DNA of 64,000 nt. Origin: Bacteroidales bacterium (GTDB lineage: Bacteria > Bacteroidota > Bacteroidia > Bacteroidales > UBA932). The notes under the pieces are model-generated. The model ran no database searches. It had not been told where the DNA came from and was given only the letters and a program-made list of their open reading frames with translations. Where the stretch lies: the NCBI GenBank assembly GCA_016287875.1, contig JAEEXQ010000003.1:21996-85995 (forward strand). Reading direction: 5' to 3'. Below are positions 25,184 to 35,724 of this stretch, one piece after another. Every line of letters starts with the position of its first letter. Within the stretch, counting starts at the first letter, position 1. Position numbers and translations under genes: made by a program.

Positions 25184-26332
25184 TCAGTCACTGAAAAAAC
25201 AGGAAGGCAGAGGTCGGCCATTGTAGGTCGATGCCATAGATTCGCCATATGCTCCGGCCGAGCGTATGGCGATATAGTCTCCGCGTCGGCACTCGTTCAG
25301 CACTACGTCCTTCCCGAATACATCCGAGCTCTCGCAGATGGGGCCGACCACGTCGTAGGGGAGTTCGGGGCCTTCGGAAGACAGGTTCTCTATGCGGTGG
25401 AAGGCGTGGTACATCGCCGGGCGTACCAGGTCGTTCATCCCGGCATCCAGTATGGCGAACTTGCGGGACAGCCCGTCCTTTACATAAAGCACGCGGGAAA
25501 TCAGTGTGCCGCAGGGGGCCACTATGCTGCGGCCCAGTTCGAAGTGCACCACCGTTTCCGCCGGGAGCATCCTCTTGAAAGTGCCGAAATACGCATCGAA
25601 ATCTGCAATGGGCAGATGGTTGGGATGCCCGTATTCTATCCCCAGACCCCCACCGACATTGATGTCGCCCGTGGGCAGCCCCTTCCTCCGAAGCATCTCG
25701 CGGAGGTCGGTTATGCGGTTGCATAGGGCGGCGAAATCCGACATATCCAGTATCTGGGATCCTATATGGAAATGCAGGCCGCAGAACTGCACGTTTGGCA
25801 GTTCCAGAGCCCTGCGTATAACCGGTTCCAACTGGCCGTGGAAGATGCCGAACTTGTTCTCTGCCAGGCCGGTGGTGATGCCAGCGTGGGTGTGCGCGCC
25901 TATGTCCGGATTGACCCTGAGGCTTATGGGCGCCGTCTTTCCCATTTCCGCGGCCTTGGCGGCTATCACCTCCAATTCAGCCTCGGATTCCACGTTGAAA
26001 CGCTGTATGCCTTGTTCCAGGCCCAGGGCTATCTCCCAATCGGCCTTTCCGACTCCGGCATAGACTATGGAAGAGGCAGGGAATCCGGCATCCAGCGCAG
26101 AAAGTATCTCTCCGCCGCTCACGCAGTCGGCACCCATCCCGGCAGCGGCGATGCGGCGCAGGATGACAGGATTGGCATTGGCTTTGACGGCATAGTGGAC
26201 CTGCCACGACGGCCTGTCCTGCAGTGCTGCACGGACGGTTTCCAAAGTCTTCTGCAGCAGAGGGATGTCGTAGTAGTAGAAGGGCGTGCGGAGCTCTCCG
26301 AAGCGCTCCAGAGGGTAGGTGCCTTTGATCAT
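25184..26332 (-). CDS. lysA: Diaminopimelate decarboxylase
   Basis: A PLP-dependent enzyme of the alanine-racemase fold, catalysing the last step of lysine synthesis, meso-DAP to L-lysine. The PLP lysine is in HYAVKANANP (about residue 49). The substrate and cofactor loops HFHIGSQI, GGGLGIEYG, ELGRSIVAPCG and CESSDVFG (Cys-Glu-Ser active site at the dimer interface) are all present. At 382 residues it is a little short compared with the ~400-420 of proteobacterial LysA. Its ATG shares one base with the lysC stop, so the first and last steps of the pathway are translationally coupled. Confidence 0.96.
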   Translation of the reverse strand: MIKGTYPLERFGELRTPFYYYDIPLLQKTLETVRAALQDRPSWQVHYAVKANANPVILRRIAAAGMGADCVSGGEILSALDAGFPASSIVYAGVGKADWEIALGLEQGIQRFNVESEAELEVIAAKAAEMGKTAPISLRVNPDIGAHTHAGITTGLAENKFGIFHGQLEPVIRRALELPNVQFCGLHFHIGSQILDMSDFAALCNRITDLREMLRRKGLPTGDINVGGGLGIEYGHPNHLPIADFDAYFGTFKRMLPAETVVHFELGRSIVAPCGTLISRVLYVKDGLSRKFAILDAGMNDLVRPAMYHAFHRIENLSSEGPELPYDVVGPICESSDVFGKDVVLNECRRGDYIAIRSAGAYGESMASTYNGRPLPSCFFSD

Positions 26333-27627
26333 CAGCCGAACAGTTGGCGGCTCAACGCCTGCAGCGTACGGGCCTTGTCTTCTTCCTTGACCAGAAGGGA
26401 GATGTTATAGTTGCTCCCTCCGTAGCCTACCATACGCACGGGGATGTCCTTCATTGCTGCGAGCACGCGGGATTCGAATCCCAGGTTCTCCCAGTCCATA
26501 TCTCCCACGACGCAGACTATGCACATGTCGAGGTCCACGCTGACGGTGCCGTACTTCTTGAGGTCGTGCACTATCTCGCTGAGGAAGCGGGTGTTGTCGA
26601 TGGTGACGGATACGCCCACCTCGGAGGTGCAGATCATATCAATGGAAGTGCGGTAGCTCTCGAATATCTCGAATACCTTGCGCAGGAAACCGTGCGCAAG
26701 GAGCATACGGGAGCTCTTGATACGGATGGCGGTGATATTGTCTTTGGCAGCTACTGCCTTGATCTTTCCTGTTTCGGGGGAATTGTCGATGAGGGTGCCG
26801 GGAGCCTCGGGCTCCATGGTATTCAGCAGGCGCACGGGTATGCCCGCGAACTTGGCCGGCTGTATGCAGGTGGGGTGGAGTATCTTGGCCCCGAAATAAG
26901 CAAGCTCGGCGGCTTCGTCGAAGTTGAGATGCCGCACGGCCTTGGTCTTTTCCACCACTCGGGGGTCGTTGTCGTGCATGCCGTCTATGTCGGTCCATAT
27001 CTGTATCTCCTCCGCACCCAGGGCGGCACCTATCAGCGAAGCGGTATAATCGCTGCCGCCGCGCTGCAGGTTGTCCACCTCCCCGTGGGCATTGCGGCAG
27101 ATATAGCCTTGGGTTAGATAGATGTCGGCCGAAGCATCCATCAGGGGTTGCAGATGCTCCTGGATGTAGGCCAGGTCGGGCTCGCCCTGATTGTCCAGTT
27201 TCATGAAATCCAGGGCCGGCAGCAGCTGTGCTTTCACCCCCTGCTTAAGCAGGTATTGCTCCATCAGTTTGGTGGAGAGAAGCTCTCCCTGGGCCATGAT
27301 TATCCTCTCCTGGACGGATCCGAAGAAGTCCCGGGTAAGGGCGGTCATAGCTTCGAAAGCTTCGTGTATGAAGGCATCGAGGGAGGCGTCGCCGAGGAGT
27401 TCCTTGGCCGTGCTTATATGCTTGGCTTCCAGACGCCTGAGTGTCTCTTTCGCTCCGTCCTGGTTGCGGTTGAACATATAGCCGACCACCTCGGCCAGCG
27501 TGTTGGTCACGCCCGACATTGCGGAAAGCACGACGAAACTGCCCTTGCGGGCCGTCACCAGCTTTGCCACGTCCTTGATCCTGGCAGCGGAACCTACCGA
27601 GGTGCCGCCGAATTTCATGATAATCAT
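26332..27627 (-). CDS. lysC: Aspartate kinase
   Basis: Phosphorylates aspartate at the head of the lysine/threonine/methionine pathway. The kinase domain starts MKFGGTSVGS and has the FGGTSV and downstream RGGSDYTAS loops (about 198-206). Two ACT-like domains occupy about 280-431 (SVTIDNTRF, VRMVGYGGSNYNISLLV), the usual site of feedback inhibition by lysine. Monofunctional, 431 residues. It heads a two-gene lysC-lysA operon. The start may be the first ATG (27627) or the fourth codon. Confidence 0.96.
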   Translation of the reverse strand: MIIMKFGGTSVGSAARIKDVAKLVTARKGSFVVLSAMSGVTNTLAEVVGYMFNRNQDGAKETLRRLEAKHISTAKELLGDASLDAFIHEAFEAMTALTRDFFGSVQERIIMAQGELLSTKLMEQYLLKQGVKAQLLPALDFMKLDNQGEPDLAYIQEHLQPLMDASADIYLTQGYICRNAHGEVDNLQRGGSDYTASLIGAALGAEEIQIWTDIDGMHDNDPRVVEKTKAVRHLNFDEAAELAYFGAKILHPTCIQPAKFAGIPVRLLNTMEPEAPGTLIDNSPETGKIKAVAAKDNITAIRIKSSRMLLAHGFLRKVFEIFESYRTSIDMICTSEVGVSVTIDNTRFLSEIVHDLKKYGTVSVDLDMCIVCVVGDMDWENLGFESRVLAAMKDIPVRMVGYGGSNYNISLLVKEEDKARTLQALSRQLFG

Positions 27628-27648
27628 AGGTAATACTTCTTACTTCCG

Positions 27649-27656
27649 CAAACATA
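27649..27656 (-). promoter_or_regulatory. -7 box of lysC-lysA
   Basis: Reads TATGTTTG on the minus strand, 21 nt before the ATG. The leader is too short for a lysine riboswitch. Confidence 0.5.
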
Positions 27657-27725
27657 ATGATAATTCTTAAAAAATCATCATTTATTGGCATTTTGAGGCC
27701 TCTTGAAAATCACAAGCGATTGGGA

Positions 27726-27756
27726 TTGCGGCCGTTACATTTCTGTAATACTTTTG
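27726..27756 (+). promoter_or_regulatory. Promoter of the RND/LolA/barrel operon
   Basis: TTG at 27726-27728, 20-nt spacer, TACTTTTG at 27749-27756, leaving a leader of about 40 nt. Confidence 0.55.
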
Positions 27757-27797
27757 TGACCTGCTTAAGTTAGTAATGTTTTATTGGTTATAGAATT

Positions 27798-30146
27798 ATG
27801 AACTCCACAAAAATCAATCAGTTCTTCGGCAAATATGCTGCCTTCCTGCTGAAATGGCGTTGGGCGGCCCTCGGCCTGTTTGCCGTGATAATGGTCATCT
27901 CGTTCATAGGGATGTCCAAAATGGTCACTCAGACATCGTTTGACGACTATTTCATAGAGGGCGATCCGATGTTGGTCAAGACCAACGATTTCAAAGCGAC
28001 CTTCGGTAACGACTACTTCGTAGGCGTGCTTACCGAATGCGACGACCACTTTACCAAGGAGAACCTGACCCTGCTCCGCGAACTCGCGACAGAGCTGCAG
28101 GATTCCCTTTCTTATGCCGACAAGATCACATCCCTCGTGGATGTCGAGTTCATGGTGGGCGACGAGGATGGTATGACCATCACCCAGATAGTTCCGGAAG
28201 AGATTCCCGAGGACGGCAGCGTAGAGATGGCCAGCCTCAGGGAGCGTGCCTACAGCAAGCCGCAGATGGCCGGAAAACTGGTGTCCAAGGACGGCAAGCT
28301 CGCCTGGACCCTTGTCAAGCTCCGCGCGTTCCCGGCAGATTCCGTCTGGAAGAAGCAGTCCAGCGTATCTCCCGACATCATCACCGGCGAGGAGGTCTCC
28401 AAGGTACTTGCCAACCCCAGATATGCCAAGCTGAATCCCCGCGCAACCGGAATGCCCTATGTCAGCCAGCAGAAGACGGTGTACATTGGTCAGGAGATGG
28501 GCCGTCTGGTGGTGCTCGCAATAATAATCTGTGTACTCGTGATGTTGATAATGACCCGGTCTCTCCGTGGCATCGTCTCACCCTTGCTGTCGGTCCTGGG
28601 CGGTCTGTTCATCACCTTCGGCATAGCCGGATACACGGGTATGTATGTTGACAGTACGGTACTGATGGTCCCTGCCATCCTGGCGTTCGCGGTGGCCATA
28701 GCTTACAACATCCACCTTCATTCCTACTTCCAGGGGCTTATCCGCACCGACGGCAAGCGCAAGGAAGCAGTTATCGAGACGGTCTCCGAGATCGGCTGGT
28801 CGGTGGTGTTCTGCGGCCTTACCACGGTGGTATCTTTGCTGTCCTTCCTGGTAATAGCCATCAAGCCTATGCAGAGCATCGGCGTGGTGAGCTCCCTTAC
28901 CATATTCTTCGTACTTTTCACGACCTTGCTGGTCACTCCCGTCCTGCTCTCGTTCGGTAAAGACAAGAAAGTTCGCACCACCGCCGACGGCGACAACTCG
29001 ACCCGTCTGTCCCGCATGATGGTGCGCCTGAACGACTTCACCTTCAAGCATTCCAAGGCCATCGTGGCCGTTTTCGTGGCCGTGTGCCTCTTCCTCGCCG
29101 GCGGTATCTTCAAGATAGAGCCCGCATTCGACGTGGAGCGCACAATGGGTGTAAATGTCCCTTATGTCAAGGACATACTCGCAGTCGGCCGCAGCGAGCT
29201 CGGTGCCCTGTACTCCTACGATCTCGTGATGGAGTTCGACAACGAAGACGAAGCGAAGCAGCCGGAGAATCTACGCAAGCTCGAGCAGCTCGAGCAACTC
29301 GTGATGAAGTACCCTCTGACCAAGCGCACGAATTCCATCCTCGACGTGCTCAAAGATCTCAATCAGACGCTGAACGGGGGAGACGCGGCATATTACCGCA
29401 TCCCCGCTTCGGAGGCCGAAGTCGCCCAGATGCTGATGCTCTATGAGAATGCCGGTGGTTCCGAAGCGGAATACTGGATGGATTACGAATACCGTAAGCT
29501 GCGCTTGATGGTGGAACTGTCCGATTATAACTCCGGTGAGGTCGAAAAAGAACTCAACGATATAGCAAAGCAGGTAGAGGAAATCTTCCCCGACGTTACC
29601 ATTACCGCCGTGGGCAACATTCCCCAGTACACCTGTATGATGCAGTATCTGGTACGCGGCCAGGTGCAATCGTTCCTGATCTCCGCCCTTATCATCGCCA
29701 TCATCCTTATGATTGCCTTCCAGAGCATAAGGGTCGGCCTCATCGGTCTTATACCTAACCTGATGCCCGCCATCTTCGTGGGCGGATATATGGGCTGGGC
29801 CGGAATTCCGCTCGATATGATGACCGCGACCCTGATACCTATGATGCTGGGTATGGCAGTGGACGATACCATCCACTTCATCAATCACTGTAAGCTCGAA
29901 TTCGACAGGAAGCCGAAGTACTCCTCTGCCATCAGCAATACCTTCAAGGTCGTGGGCGTGGCCATCGTAACCACCTCCATCATCACCTCCGCCGTGTTCG
30001 CCTGCTTTGCCACTTCCAAGTGCGCAATGTGCATCAGCTTCGGCGTGCTGGCCGTGATCGGTATTCTCTCCGCACTTGCAGCCGACCTCTTCATCACTCC
30101 GCTGCTCGTCAACAAATACAAAGTTTACGGTAAAGAAAGCAACTAA
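27798..30146 (+). CDS. RND/MMPL-type lipid exporter
   Basis: A 782-residue inner-membrane transporter of the RND superfamily, in the MMPL/HpnN-like group that moves lipids or hydrophobic molecules. It has the duplicated plan: TM1 near 17-40, a periplasmic loop to about 225, a bundle of TMs (about 228-395), TM7 near 420, a second loop, and a second bundle (about 620-775). The RND transmembrane signature [13 protein letters not shown] (near 690) matches the GxxxDxxIH of MMPL proteins; the first half has [12 protein letters not shown] at the equivalent site. The LolA-like gene follows with only 2 bp between, then a barrel gene overlapping by 4 bp, suggesting one trans-envelope system. Confidence 0.9.
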   Translation: MNSTKINQFFGKYAAFLLKWRWAALGLFAVIMVISFIGMSKMVTQTSFDDYFIEGDPMLVKTNDFKATFGNDYFVGVLTECDDHFTKENLTLLRELATELQDSLSYADKITSLVDVEFMVGDEDGMTITQIVPEEIPEDGSVEMASLRERAYSKPQMAGKLVSKDGKLAWTLVKLRAFPADSVWKKQSSVSPDIITGEEVSKVLANPRYAKLNPRATGMPYVSQQKTVYIGQEMGRLVVLAIIICVLVMLIMTRSLRGIVSPLLSVLGGLFITFGIAGYTGMYVDSTVLMVPAILAFAVAIAYNIHLHSYFQGLIRTDGKRKEAVIETVSEIGWSVVFCGLTTVVSLLSFLVIAIKPMQSIGVVSSLTIFFVLFTTLLVTPVLLSFGKDKKVRTTADGDNSTRLSRMMVRLNDFTFKHSKAIVAVFVAVCLFLAGGIFKIEPAFDVERTMGVNVPYVKDILAVGRSELGALYSYDLVMEFDNEDEAKQPENLRKLEQLEQLVMKYPLTKRTNSILDVLKDLNQTLNGGDAAYYRIPASEAEVAQMLMLYENAGGSEAEYWMDYEYRKLRLMVELSDYNSGEVEKELNDIAKQVEEIFPDVTITAVGNIPQYTCMMQYLVRGQVQSFLISALIIAIILMIAFQSIRVGLIGLIPNLMPAIFVGGYMGWAGIPLDMMTATLIPMMLGMAVDDTIHFINHCKLEFDRKPKYSSAISNTFKVVGVAIVTTSIITSAVFACFATSKCAMCISFGVLAVIGILSALAADLFITPLLVNKYKVYGKESN

Positions 30147-30148
30147 TC

Positions 30149-30916
30149 ATGAAACGTATTCTAATTGCGGTCCTTGCTCTTGCAGCAGCCGCACAACTCG
30201 ACGCCCAGAGCGGGCGTGACATAATACAGCGCGTCAAGAACCGCGCCGACGGCGATACCCGCTATGCCGAGATGCAGCTTACGCTGGTCAAGGCCAACGG
30301 AAATGTCCGCGAACGCAAACTGCAGTCCTGGGCCATGGACGAGGGAAAGGACGTGAAGAAGATAATGTTCTTCACTTATCCCGGTGACGTCAAGGGGACG
30401 GGTTTCCTTACCTGGGATTACGACCAGGCCGGGAAGGAAGATGACAAATGGCTCTATCTTCCCGCAATGAAGAAGACCCGCCGTATCAGCGGAGCTTCTT
30501 CCAAGACCGATTTCTTTATGGGAACCGATTTCACCTACGACGATATGGGCGGACGCAGCGTGGATGATGATACCCACACCCTGCTCCGCGAAGAGACACG
30601 CGATGGCCACAAATGTTGGGTAATCGAATCCAAACCAGTGGACAAACGCGAAATCTACAGCCGCAAGCTGACCTGGATACGCCAGGACTGCGACGTGGCG
30701 GTGTATTGTGAATACTACGATAAACTCGACAAACTTCACAGGGTGCTCTCCGTTTCCGAAATCAGCAAGGTTCAGGGTTTCTGGACCGTGCATAAGATGG
30801 AAATGAAGAACGTTCAGACCGGACACAAGACCCAGATAGCAGTGAGCAATCCCAAGTACGACATCAAGATCGACAAAACATTGTTCACAGTTGCAAAATT
30901 GGAAAAGGGTATATGA
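30149..30916 (+). CDS. LolA-like periplasmic carrier (outer membrane lipoprotein-sorting type)
   Basis: A 255-residue secreted protein, signal peptide cleaved after about residue 20 (LDAQ). It belongs to the LolA-like group commonly named 'outer membrane lipoprotein-sorting protein': typical stretches are [22 protein letters not shown], a hydrophobic strand [39 protein letters not shown], and [11 protein letters not shown]. These proteins have an open beta-barrel that shields lipid. Sandwiched between an RND exporter and a beta-barrel, it is the likely periplasmic shuttle of the system. The last four bases overlap the next gene (ATGA). Confidence 0.88.
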   Translation: MKRILIAVLALAAAAQLDAQSGRDIIQRVKNRADGDTRYAEMQLTLVKANGNVRERKLQSWAMDEGKDVKKIMFFTYPGDVKGTGFLTWDYDQAGKEDDKWLYLPAMKKTRRISGASSKTDFFMGTDFTYDDMGGRSVDDDTHTLLREETRDGHKCWVIESKPVDKREIYSRKLTWIRQDCDVAVYCEYYDKLDKLHRVLSVSEISKVQGFWTVHKMEMKNVQTGHKTQIAVSNPKYDIKIDKTLFTVAKLEKGI

Positions 30917-32052
30917 GAAAGCCACTGCTATCGATCATCATAATTCTTCTTCAAGCAGCGATACTCCGTCCTGCATTTGCGCAGGACGGGGTTGAGCTGT
31001 CGGTCAAGGGTTTCGTGGACAGCTACCACGCCTTGCGCACTGAAAGCCCGGGCGACTGGATGTCTTCCCGCACCAGGCTCCGTACCGAAGCCACCCTGGA
31101 GAAGGGCGGGGCCGGCATCTTCGCCTCGGCAAACCTCGTCTACAACGCCGTCCTCAAGGATATGTCCGGTCTGCAGCTCAGGGAGGCCTATTCTTTCTGG
31201 GGATCCGAACACTGGGACATCCGTGCCGGAAAGCAGATAATCACCTGGGGAGTGGCCGACGGACTCCGTGTCACCGACGTCATTTCCCCTATGGACTATA
31301 CGGAATTCCTTGCCCAGGACTACGACGATATCCGTATTCCTGTCGGAGCCGTCCGCGTGCGCTATTCACGCGACAAATGGAGCCTGGATGCCGTCGCCGT
31401 GCCCGTGCCTGAATTCTTCAGGATTCCAATGGATGCCAGGAATCCCTGGTCGGTGGGGGCCGCTCCCCTGGGGGACGAACCCCTCCGCCGGGCCTGCAAC
31501 ATGGAATATGGGGCAAGGCTCAGCTTCTTCCTAAGCGGCGTGGACTTCTCGCTGACGGCCCTGCATACCTGGAACAAGATGCCCGAGCTTCGCGGTGCGA
31601 TGTTCGTCTATCACAGGCTGGGCGTGTTCGGCGGGGACGTTTCCATACCTCTGGGCAAGTTCGTAATCCGTGCCGAAGCGGCCGATTACCTCGACGACCT
31701 GGACGTTAATACCGCTAACGGACTCATAGGGATAGACTGGTATCCGGGGAACGATTGGAACGTATCGGCCCAGTACAACCACAACTATCGTATGAGCGGT
31801 TCCGAAAGGAATACCGCGCTAGCGACTTTCCGCTTGTCCAAGGCCCTGCTGGGAAATACTCTCAATCTTTCCACTTTCGCCTATGTGGATGTCACCGACG
31901 GCGGCGTGTTCAACAGGCTGAGCGCAGATTATGCGGTGTCGGACCAAGTGCACGCCATCCTCGGCTACGATTATTTCCACGCCGACAAGGGGATGTTCAA
32001 ACTATACGCCCATAACAGCGAAATTTGGATGAAACTTAAATACAGTTTCTGA
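30913..32052 (+). CDS. Outer-membrane beta-barrel protein of the RND/LolA operon
   Basis: A 379-residue protein with a signal peptide (cleavage near AFAQ) and alternating amphipathic strands ending in an aromatic C-terminus (WMKLKYSF), as expected of an outer-membrane barrel. The [23 protein letters not shown] region resembles DUF1302-type barrels, which in proteobacteria occur beside RND and LolA-like genes, so it is probably the outer-membrane partner. Translation is coupled to the LolA-like gene through ATGA. Substrate unknown. Confidence 0.8.
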   Translation: MRKPLLSIIIILLQAAILRPAFAQDGVELSVKGFVDSYHALRTESPGDWMSSRTRLRTEATLEKGGAGIFASANLVYNAVLKDMSGLQLREAYSFWGSEHWDIRAGKQIITWGVADGLRVTDVISPMDYTEFLAQDYDDIRIPVGAVRVRYSRDKWSLDAVAVPVPEFFRIPMDARNPWSVGAAPLGDEPLRRACNMEYGARLSFFLSGVDFSLTALHTWNKMPELRGAMFVYHRLGVFGGDVSIPLGKFVIRAEAADYLDDLDVNTANGLIGIDWYPGNDWNVSAQYNHNYRMSGSERNTALATFRLSKALLGNTLNLSTFAYVDVTDGGVFNRLSADYAVSDQVHAILGYDYFHADKGMFKLYAHNSEIWMKLKYSF

Positions 32053-32061
32053 AAATAAACT

Positions 32062-32069
32062 TATATTTG
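32062..32069 (+). promoter_or_regulatory. -7 box of the S41 protease gene
   Basis: Reads TATATTTG, 5 nt before the ATG at 32075. Without a visible -33 element; read-through from the RND operon is also possible. Confidence 0.45.
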
Positions 32070-32074
32070 TTCTC

Positions 32075-33538
32075 ATGATGAGAACAAGCAAATTCTTGAT
32101 GGCAATGCTGCTGGGTGCGGCATTGCTTTCTTGTGCAAAGGAAGAGAAGACGCCCTGGAAATCCCTTTCCGAAAAGGAACAGGAGCTCTACTTCGTGAAC
32201 ACCTTCGGATACAATATGATGTCCACCTACTATCTCTGGTCCGCCGAGGTTGCGTCAGATCTGAGGAAATGGTCCGCCAAGTCCGACCCCATCGCCACCG
32301 TGCGTTCCCTGCGCTACAAGGATGCATCCGGCAAGGACATCGACAGGTGGAGCATGATGACCGACGACTACGAAGCTCTCACCGATATGGTGCAGGGCAA
32401 CGCCAAGTCCATAGGAATGGAGTTCTCCGTCTATTATTCCGACGAGAGCAAGCAGAACGTGGTGCTGGTCGTGAACTGCGTGTATGCCGACAGCCCCGCA
32501 TCCCTTGCCGGATATAAGAGGGGGGATAAGATAGTGGCCGTGGACGGCCAGCTGCTGACCCCTGACAATTATGCGGAACTGCTGGAAGGCCACGTCCTCG
32601 GTGCCGACAGCGTGACCCTTACCAATGCCGACGGCAGCGACGTAACCCTCCGGGCGGCGGATATGTATCAGGATCCCATCATCTGCCACAAGGTCCTGGA
32701 CCAGGGCGGAAGGAAGATAGGATATCTGCACTACACTTCCTTCACCCTCAAGTCCTGCGCCCCTCTGGTGGAGGTTTTCAAGGAATTCAAGGAAGCAGGA
32801 ATCACCGAAATGGTGCTCGACCTCCGCTACAACGGCGGCGGTTATGCAATGGTTTCCGCCCTCCTTGGCTCTATGTTGGCCCCCGAAGTGGAAGTGCGCA
32901 GGGGAAGCGTCTTCCTTACCGAAGTCTTCAACAGGACACTTTCCGAAGCCTGGGATGATACCCGCAAGGAGACCCGTTTCGAGACGGTTTTCAATATCGA
33001 TGAAGATGGCGTTTCCGAGGTGGTCAGGACGGATGGTGCCAATGTGCAGATAAGCAAGCTCTATGTGATCATGACCGGGCAGACCGCATCCGCTTCCGAG
33101 AGCACGGTATGCGGGCTCAGTCCCTACCTGGACATTGTTCTGGCAGGGGAGCGCAGCCACGGGAAATACTGTGCTGGCATAATAGTGGACGGCCCCACCT
33201 GGTACAGCTGGAACAGGAATGCCTTCGGAGAGAAGACCTTGGAAGCCGCCTTGCGTAAAAGCGAAAACTGGGGAATCTACGTGATGATTTCCCGCTTTGC
33301 CGACAAGAACGGGGACACTCTCTGTATGCCTGACGGCCTGGAGCCTTCCATCAACGTGTCCGACAACCCTCTGGACGGATACCAGCTGGGCGATCCCGAG
33401 GAGACCATGCTTGCCGCCGTGCTCGCAGGACATACTCCTTCCCAGTCCCGCAGGTCGCTTTCCCACGCTCCCTTGAAGATTGAGCGCCCGAGCGTAAGGC
33501 CTTCCTTCATGATTCTGGACAAAAGCATCGTAGAATAA
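32075..33538 (+). CDS. S41 family C-terminal processing peptidase lipoprotein
   Basis: A secreted serine protease of the tail-specific (Tsp/CTP) family, 487 residues with a lipoprotein signal (ALLSC). After an N-terminal helical region, a PDZ domain lies at about 130-205 (SPASLAGYKRGDKIVAVDGQLL). The S41 domain follows with LDLRYNGGGY and the catalytic serine in TGQTASASES (near residue 345); the lysine of the dyad is likely in GERSHGK about 28 residues later. Such lipoproteins are common in gut Bacteroidales. The next gene, GH92, starts on the last base of its stop codon (TAATG), so the two are coupled. Confidence 0.92.
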   Translation: MMRTSKFLMAMLLGAALLSCAKEEKTPWKSLSEKEQELYFVNTFGYNMMSTYYLWSAEVASDLRKWSAKSDPIATVRSLRYKDASGKDIDRWSMMTDDYEALTDMVQGNAKSIGMEFSVYYSDESKQNVVLVVNCVYADSPASLAGYKRGDKIVAVDGQLLTPDNYAELLEGHVLGADSVTLTNADGSDVTLRAADMYQDPIICHKVLDQGGRKIGYLHYTSFTLKSCAPLVEVFKEFKEAGITEMVLDLRYNGGGYAMVSALLGSMLAPEVEVRRGSVFLTEVFNRTLSEAWDDTRKETRFETVFNIDEDGVSEVVRTDGANVQISKLYVIMTGQTASASESTVCGLSPYLDIVLAGERSHGKYCAGIIVDGPTWYSWNRNAFGEKTLEAALRKSENWGIYVMISRFADKNGDTLCMPDGLEPSINVSDNPLDGYQLGDPEETMLAAVLAGHTPSQSRRSLSHAPLKIERPSVRPSFMILDKSIVE

Positions 33539-35724
33539 TGAGATCCTACCTTCTTGCCATACTTGCCATAGTTTCGGCTATGGCCCTGACCTGCTCGGTG
33601 CCGCGCGACTATCCGTCCGACAAGGTGGATCCTCTCATAGGATCCGGATTCCACGGCCACGTTTTCGTGGGGGCCAACGTGCCTTTCGGCTTCGTGCAGG
33701 CGGGCCCTACCAATGTCTCCCAAGGCTGGGACTGGTGCTCCGGCTATCACGAATCCGATTCTACCGTCATAGGTTTTTCCCACACCCACCTCAGCGGAAC
33801 GGGCTGCGGGGACCTTCTGGACATCACCCTGATGCCGGTAGTGGGAGAGGACCTGAGCTATGCGCGTGGCAGGAAGGATGATCCCGGGAGCGGGCTCTGG
33901 TCCTATGCCGACCGCAGCAGGGAAATCGCCGAACCCGGGTATTACAGCGTGCCCCTGACCCGTTATGGGATAGTGGCGGAAATGAGCGCCACCGAACGCT
34001 GCGCCATCCACAGGTTCAGCTTCCCGGCATCCGACGAGTCCGCCTTCGTGTTCGACCTAAAGAACGGCGGCAACTGGGACCATACCACCGAGGCCTATGC
34101 CGAGGCCGTCGGCAGCAATGCCATCCGCGGCTGGCGCTTCTCGAAGGGCTGGGCAAAGAACCAGCGCATCTACTTCTATGCCGAGTTCTCGAAGCCCGTG
34201 GAAGTGGAATACGTCAAGGCGACGGACGATTATGGCAAAGAGCAGGAGAGGATGTTCACGAGGGCGGGTTTCAGCACCGCCGAAGGTGAGCAGGTGCTTG
34301 TCAAGGTCGGTCTTTCCGCCGTCAGTACGGATGGAGCCAGGATGAACCTCGAGACCGAGATTCCCGGCTGGGATTTCGACAAGGTCCGCGGCTCCGCCCG
34401 CGATGCCTGGAACAAGGAACTCTCCCGCATACGCATCAAGGCCGATCCTGTTACCGAAAAGAAGTTCTACACCGCTCTCTTCCACTCGATGATAGCCCCG
34501 TCGCTCTTCAACGATGTGGATGGCAGCTACCGCGGTTCCGACGACAAGATATACCCGAAAGCGGATTTCGACAATTACACCACTTTCTCGCTCTGGGATA
34601 CCTACAGGGCTGAAATGCCCCTGCTCTGCATAATAGAGCCCTCCAGGATGGACGATATGGTGGAGACTATGCTCAAGATTTACGAGCAGCAGGGATTCCT
34701 CCCCATATGGCACCTGATGGCCAACGAGACTTATTGCATGCCTGGCGAAGCCGGCGTGATAGCCGTCGCGGATGCCATAGTGAAGGGCTTCTCCGGTTTT
34801 GACAGGGAGGCCGCTTTCGAGGCTATGGTCAAATCCCTCGAGAATGTGGGGTGCGGCAACGAGTTCCGCCTCCAATATGGCTTCGCCCCCTCCGACCTTT
34901 GCAGCCAGTCCCTGGGCGTCGATATGGAATTCGCCATCGCGGATGCGGCCGTCGCCAATGCCGCCCGTGCCCTTGGCAAGGATGCCGGAGCCTTCGATCT
35001 GCGCAGCCACAGCTACAGGACTTATATGGACCCTGAAACCGGTTTTGCAAGGGGCCGTATGTCGGATGGCAGCTGGCGCACGCCCTTCAATCCTTACGGG
35101 CATATCAACACCGATTACACCGAAGGGAATGCCTGGCAGTACAGCTGGCTCGCTCCCCACGACGTCGACTGGCTGATAGGTTTCTGCGGAGGCAAGGATG
35201 GCTTCGTAAAGAGGCTGGATTCCCTTTTCACCGCACCTTCTTCCCTGGAGGAAGGCGCCGCTCCCGACATAAGCGGTATGATAGGACAGTATGTCCACGG
35301 CAACGAGCCGAGCCATCATATTATCTACCTCTACACTATGGCAGGCGCTCCCTGGAAGACAGCCGACAAGGTGCGCGAGGTGCTTACCGGGCTTTACGGT
35401 ACCACCCGTGACGGCCTCTGCGGCAACGAGGACGTCGGGCAGATGTCCGCCTGGTACATACTTTCCGCCCTTGGCTTCTATCAGGTCGAGCCCGCCTCCA
35501 CCCGCTTCTGGTTCGGAAGCCCTGTAGTGGATGAGGCCAGAATAGATGCCGGCGGCAGGACCTTCACCGTGGTGGCCCGCAACAACAGCCCCGAAAACAA
35601 GTACATCCAGTCCATAACGCTGAATGGCAAGCCTTACGACCTGCCATTCATAGATTATCACGATATCACTTCCGGCGGAAAACTGGTCTTCGAAATGGGA
35701 CCTGAGCCGGCTTTGTGGTATTAA
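33538..35724 (+). CDS. GH92 family exo-alpha-mannosidase lipoprotein (second copy)
   Basis: A second GH92 glycosidase, 728 residues, lipoprotein signal ending ALTC. The N-domain begins VDPLIGSGFHGHVFVGANVPFG; the catalytic domain carries HGNEPSHHIIYLY and GNEDVGQMSAWYILSALGFYQV. It differs in many positions from the copy at 3927 (for example the N-terminal IGTD versus IGSG loop), so the two likely have different linkage preferences, as the many GH92 paralogues of Bacteroides do. It is coupled to the S41 protease by TAATG, and its stop overlaps the convergent pssA by 4 bp. Confidence 0.95.
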   Translation: MRSYLLAILAIVSAMALTCSVPRDYPSDKVDPLIGSGFHGHVFVGANVPFGFVQAGPTNVSQGWDWCSGYHESDSTVIGFSHTHLSGTGCGDLLDITLMPVVGEDLSYARGRKDDPGSGLWSYADRSREIAEPGYYSVPLTRYGIVAEMSATERCAIHRFSFPASDESAFVFDLKNGGNWDHTTEAYAEAVGSNAIRGWRFSKGWAKNQRIYFYAEFSKPVEVEYVKATDDYGKEQERMFTRAGFSTAEGEQVLVKVGLSAVSTDGARMNLETEIPGWDFDKVRGSARDAWNKELSRIRIKADPVTEKKFYTALFHSMIAPSLFNDVDGSYRGSDDKIYPKADFDNYTTFSLWDTYRAEMPLLCIIEPSRMDDMVETMLKIYEQQGFLPIWHLMANETYCMPGEAGVIAVADAIVKGFSGFDREAAFEAMVKSLENVGCGNEFRLQYGFAPSDLCSQSLGVDMEFAIADAAVANAARALGKDAGAFDLRSHSYRTYMDPETGFARGRMSDGSWRTPFNPYGHINTDYTEGNAWQYSWLAPHDVDWLIGFCGGKDGFVKRLDSLFTAPSSLEEGAAPDISGMIGQYVHGNEPSHHIIYLYTMAGAPWKTADKVREVLTGLYGTTRDGLCGNEDVGQMSAWYILSALGFYQVEPASTRFWFGSPVVDEARIDAGGRTFTVVARNNSPENKYIQSITLNGKPYDLPFIDYHDITSGGKLVFEMGPEPALWY

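Noticed and set aside
27628..27797. Lysine riboswitch upstream of lysC
   Set aside because: The -7 box lies 21 nt before the ATG, leaving no room for the aptamer.
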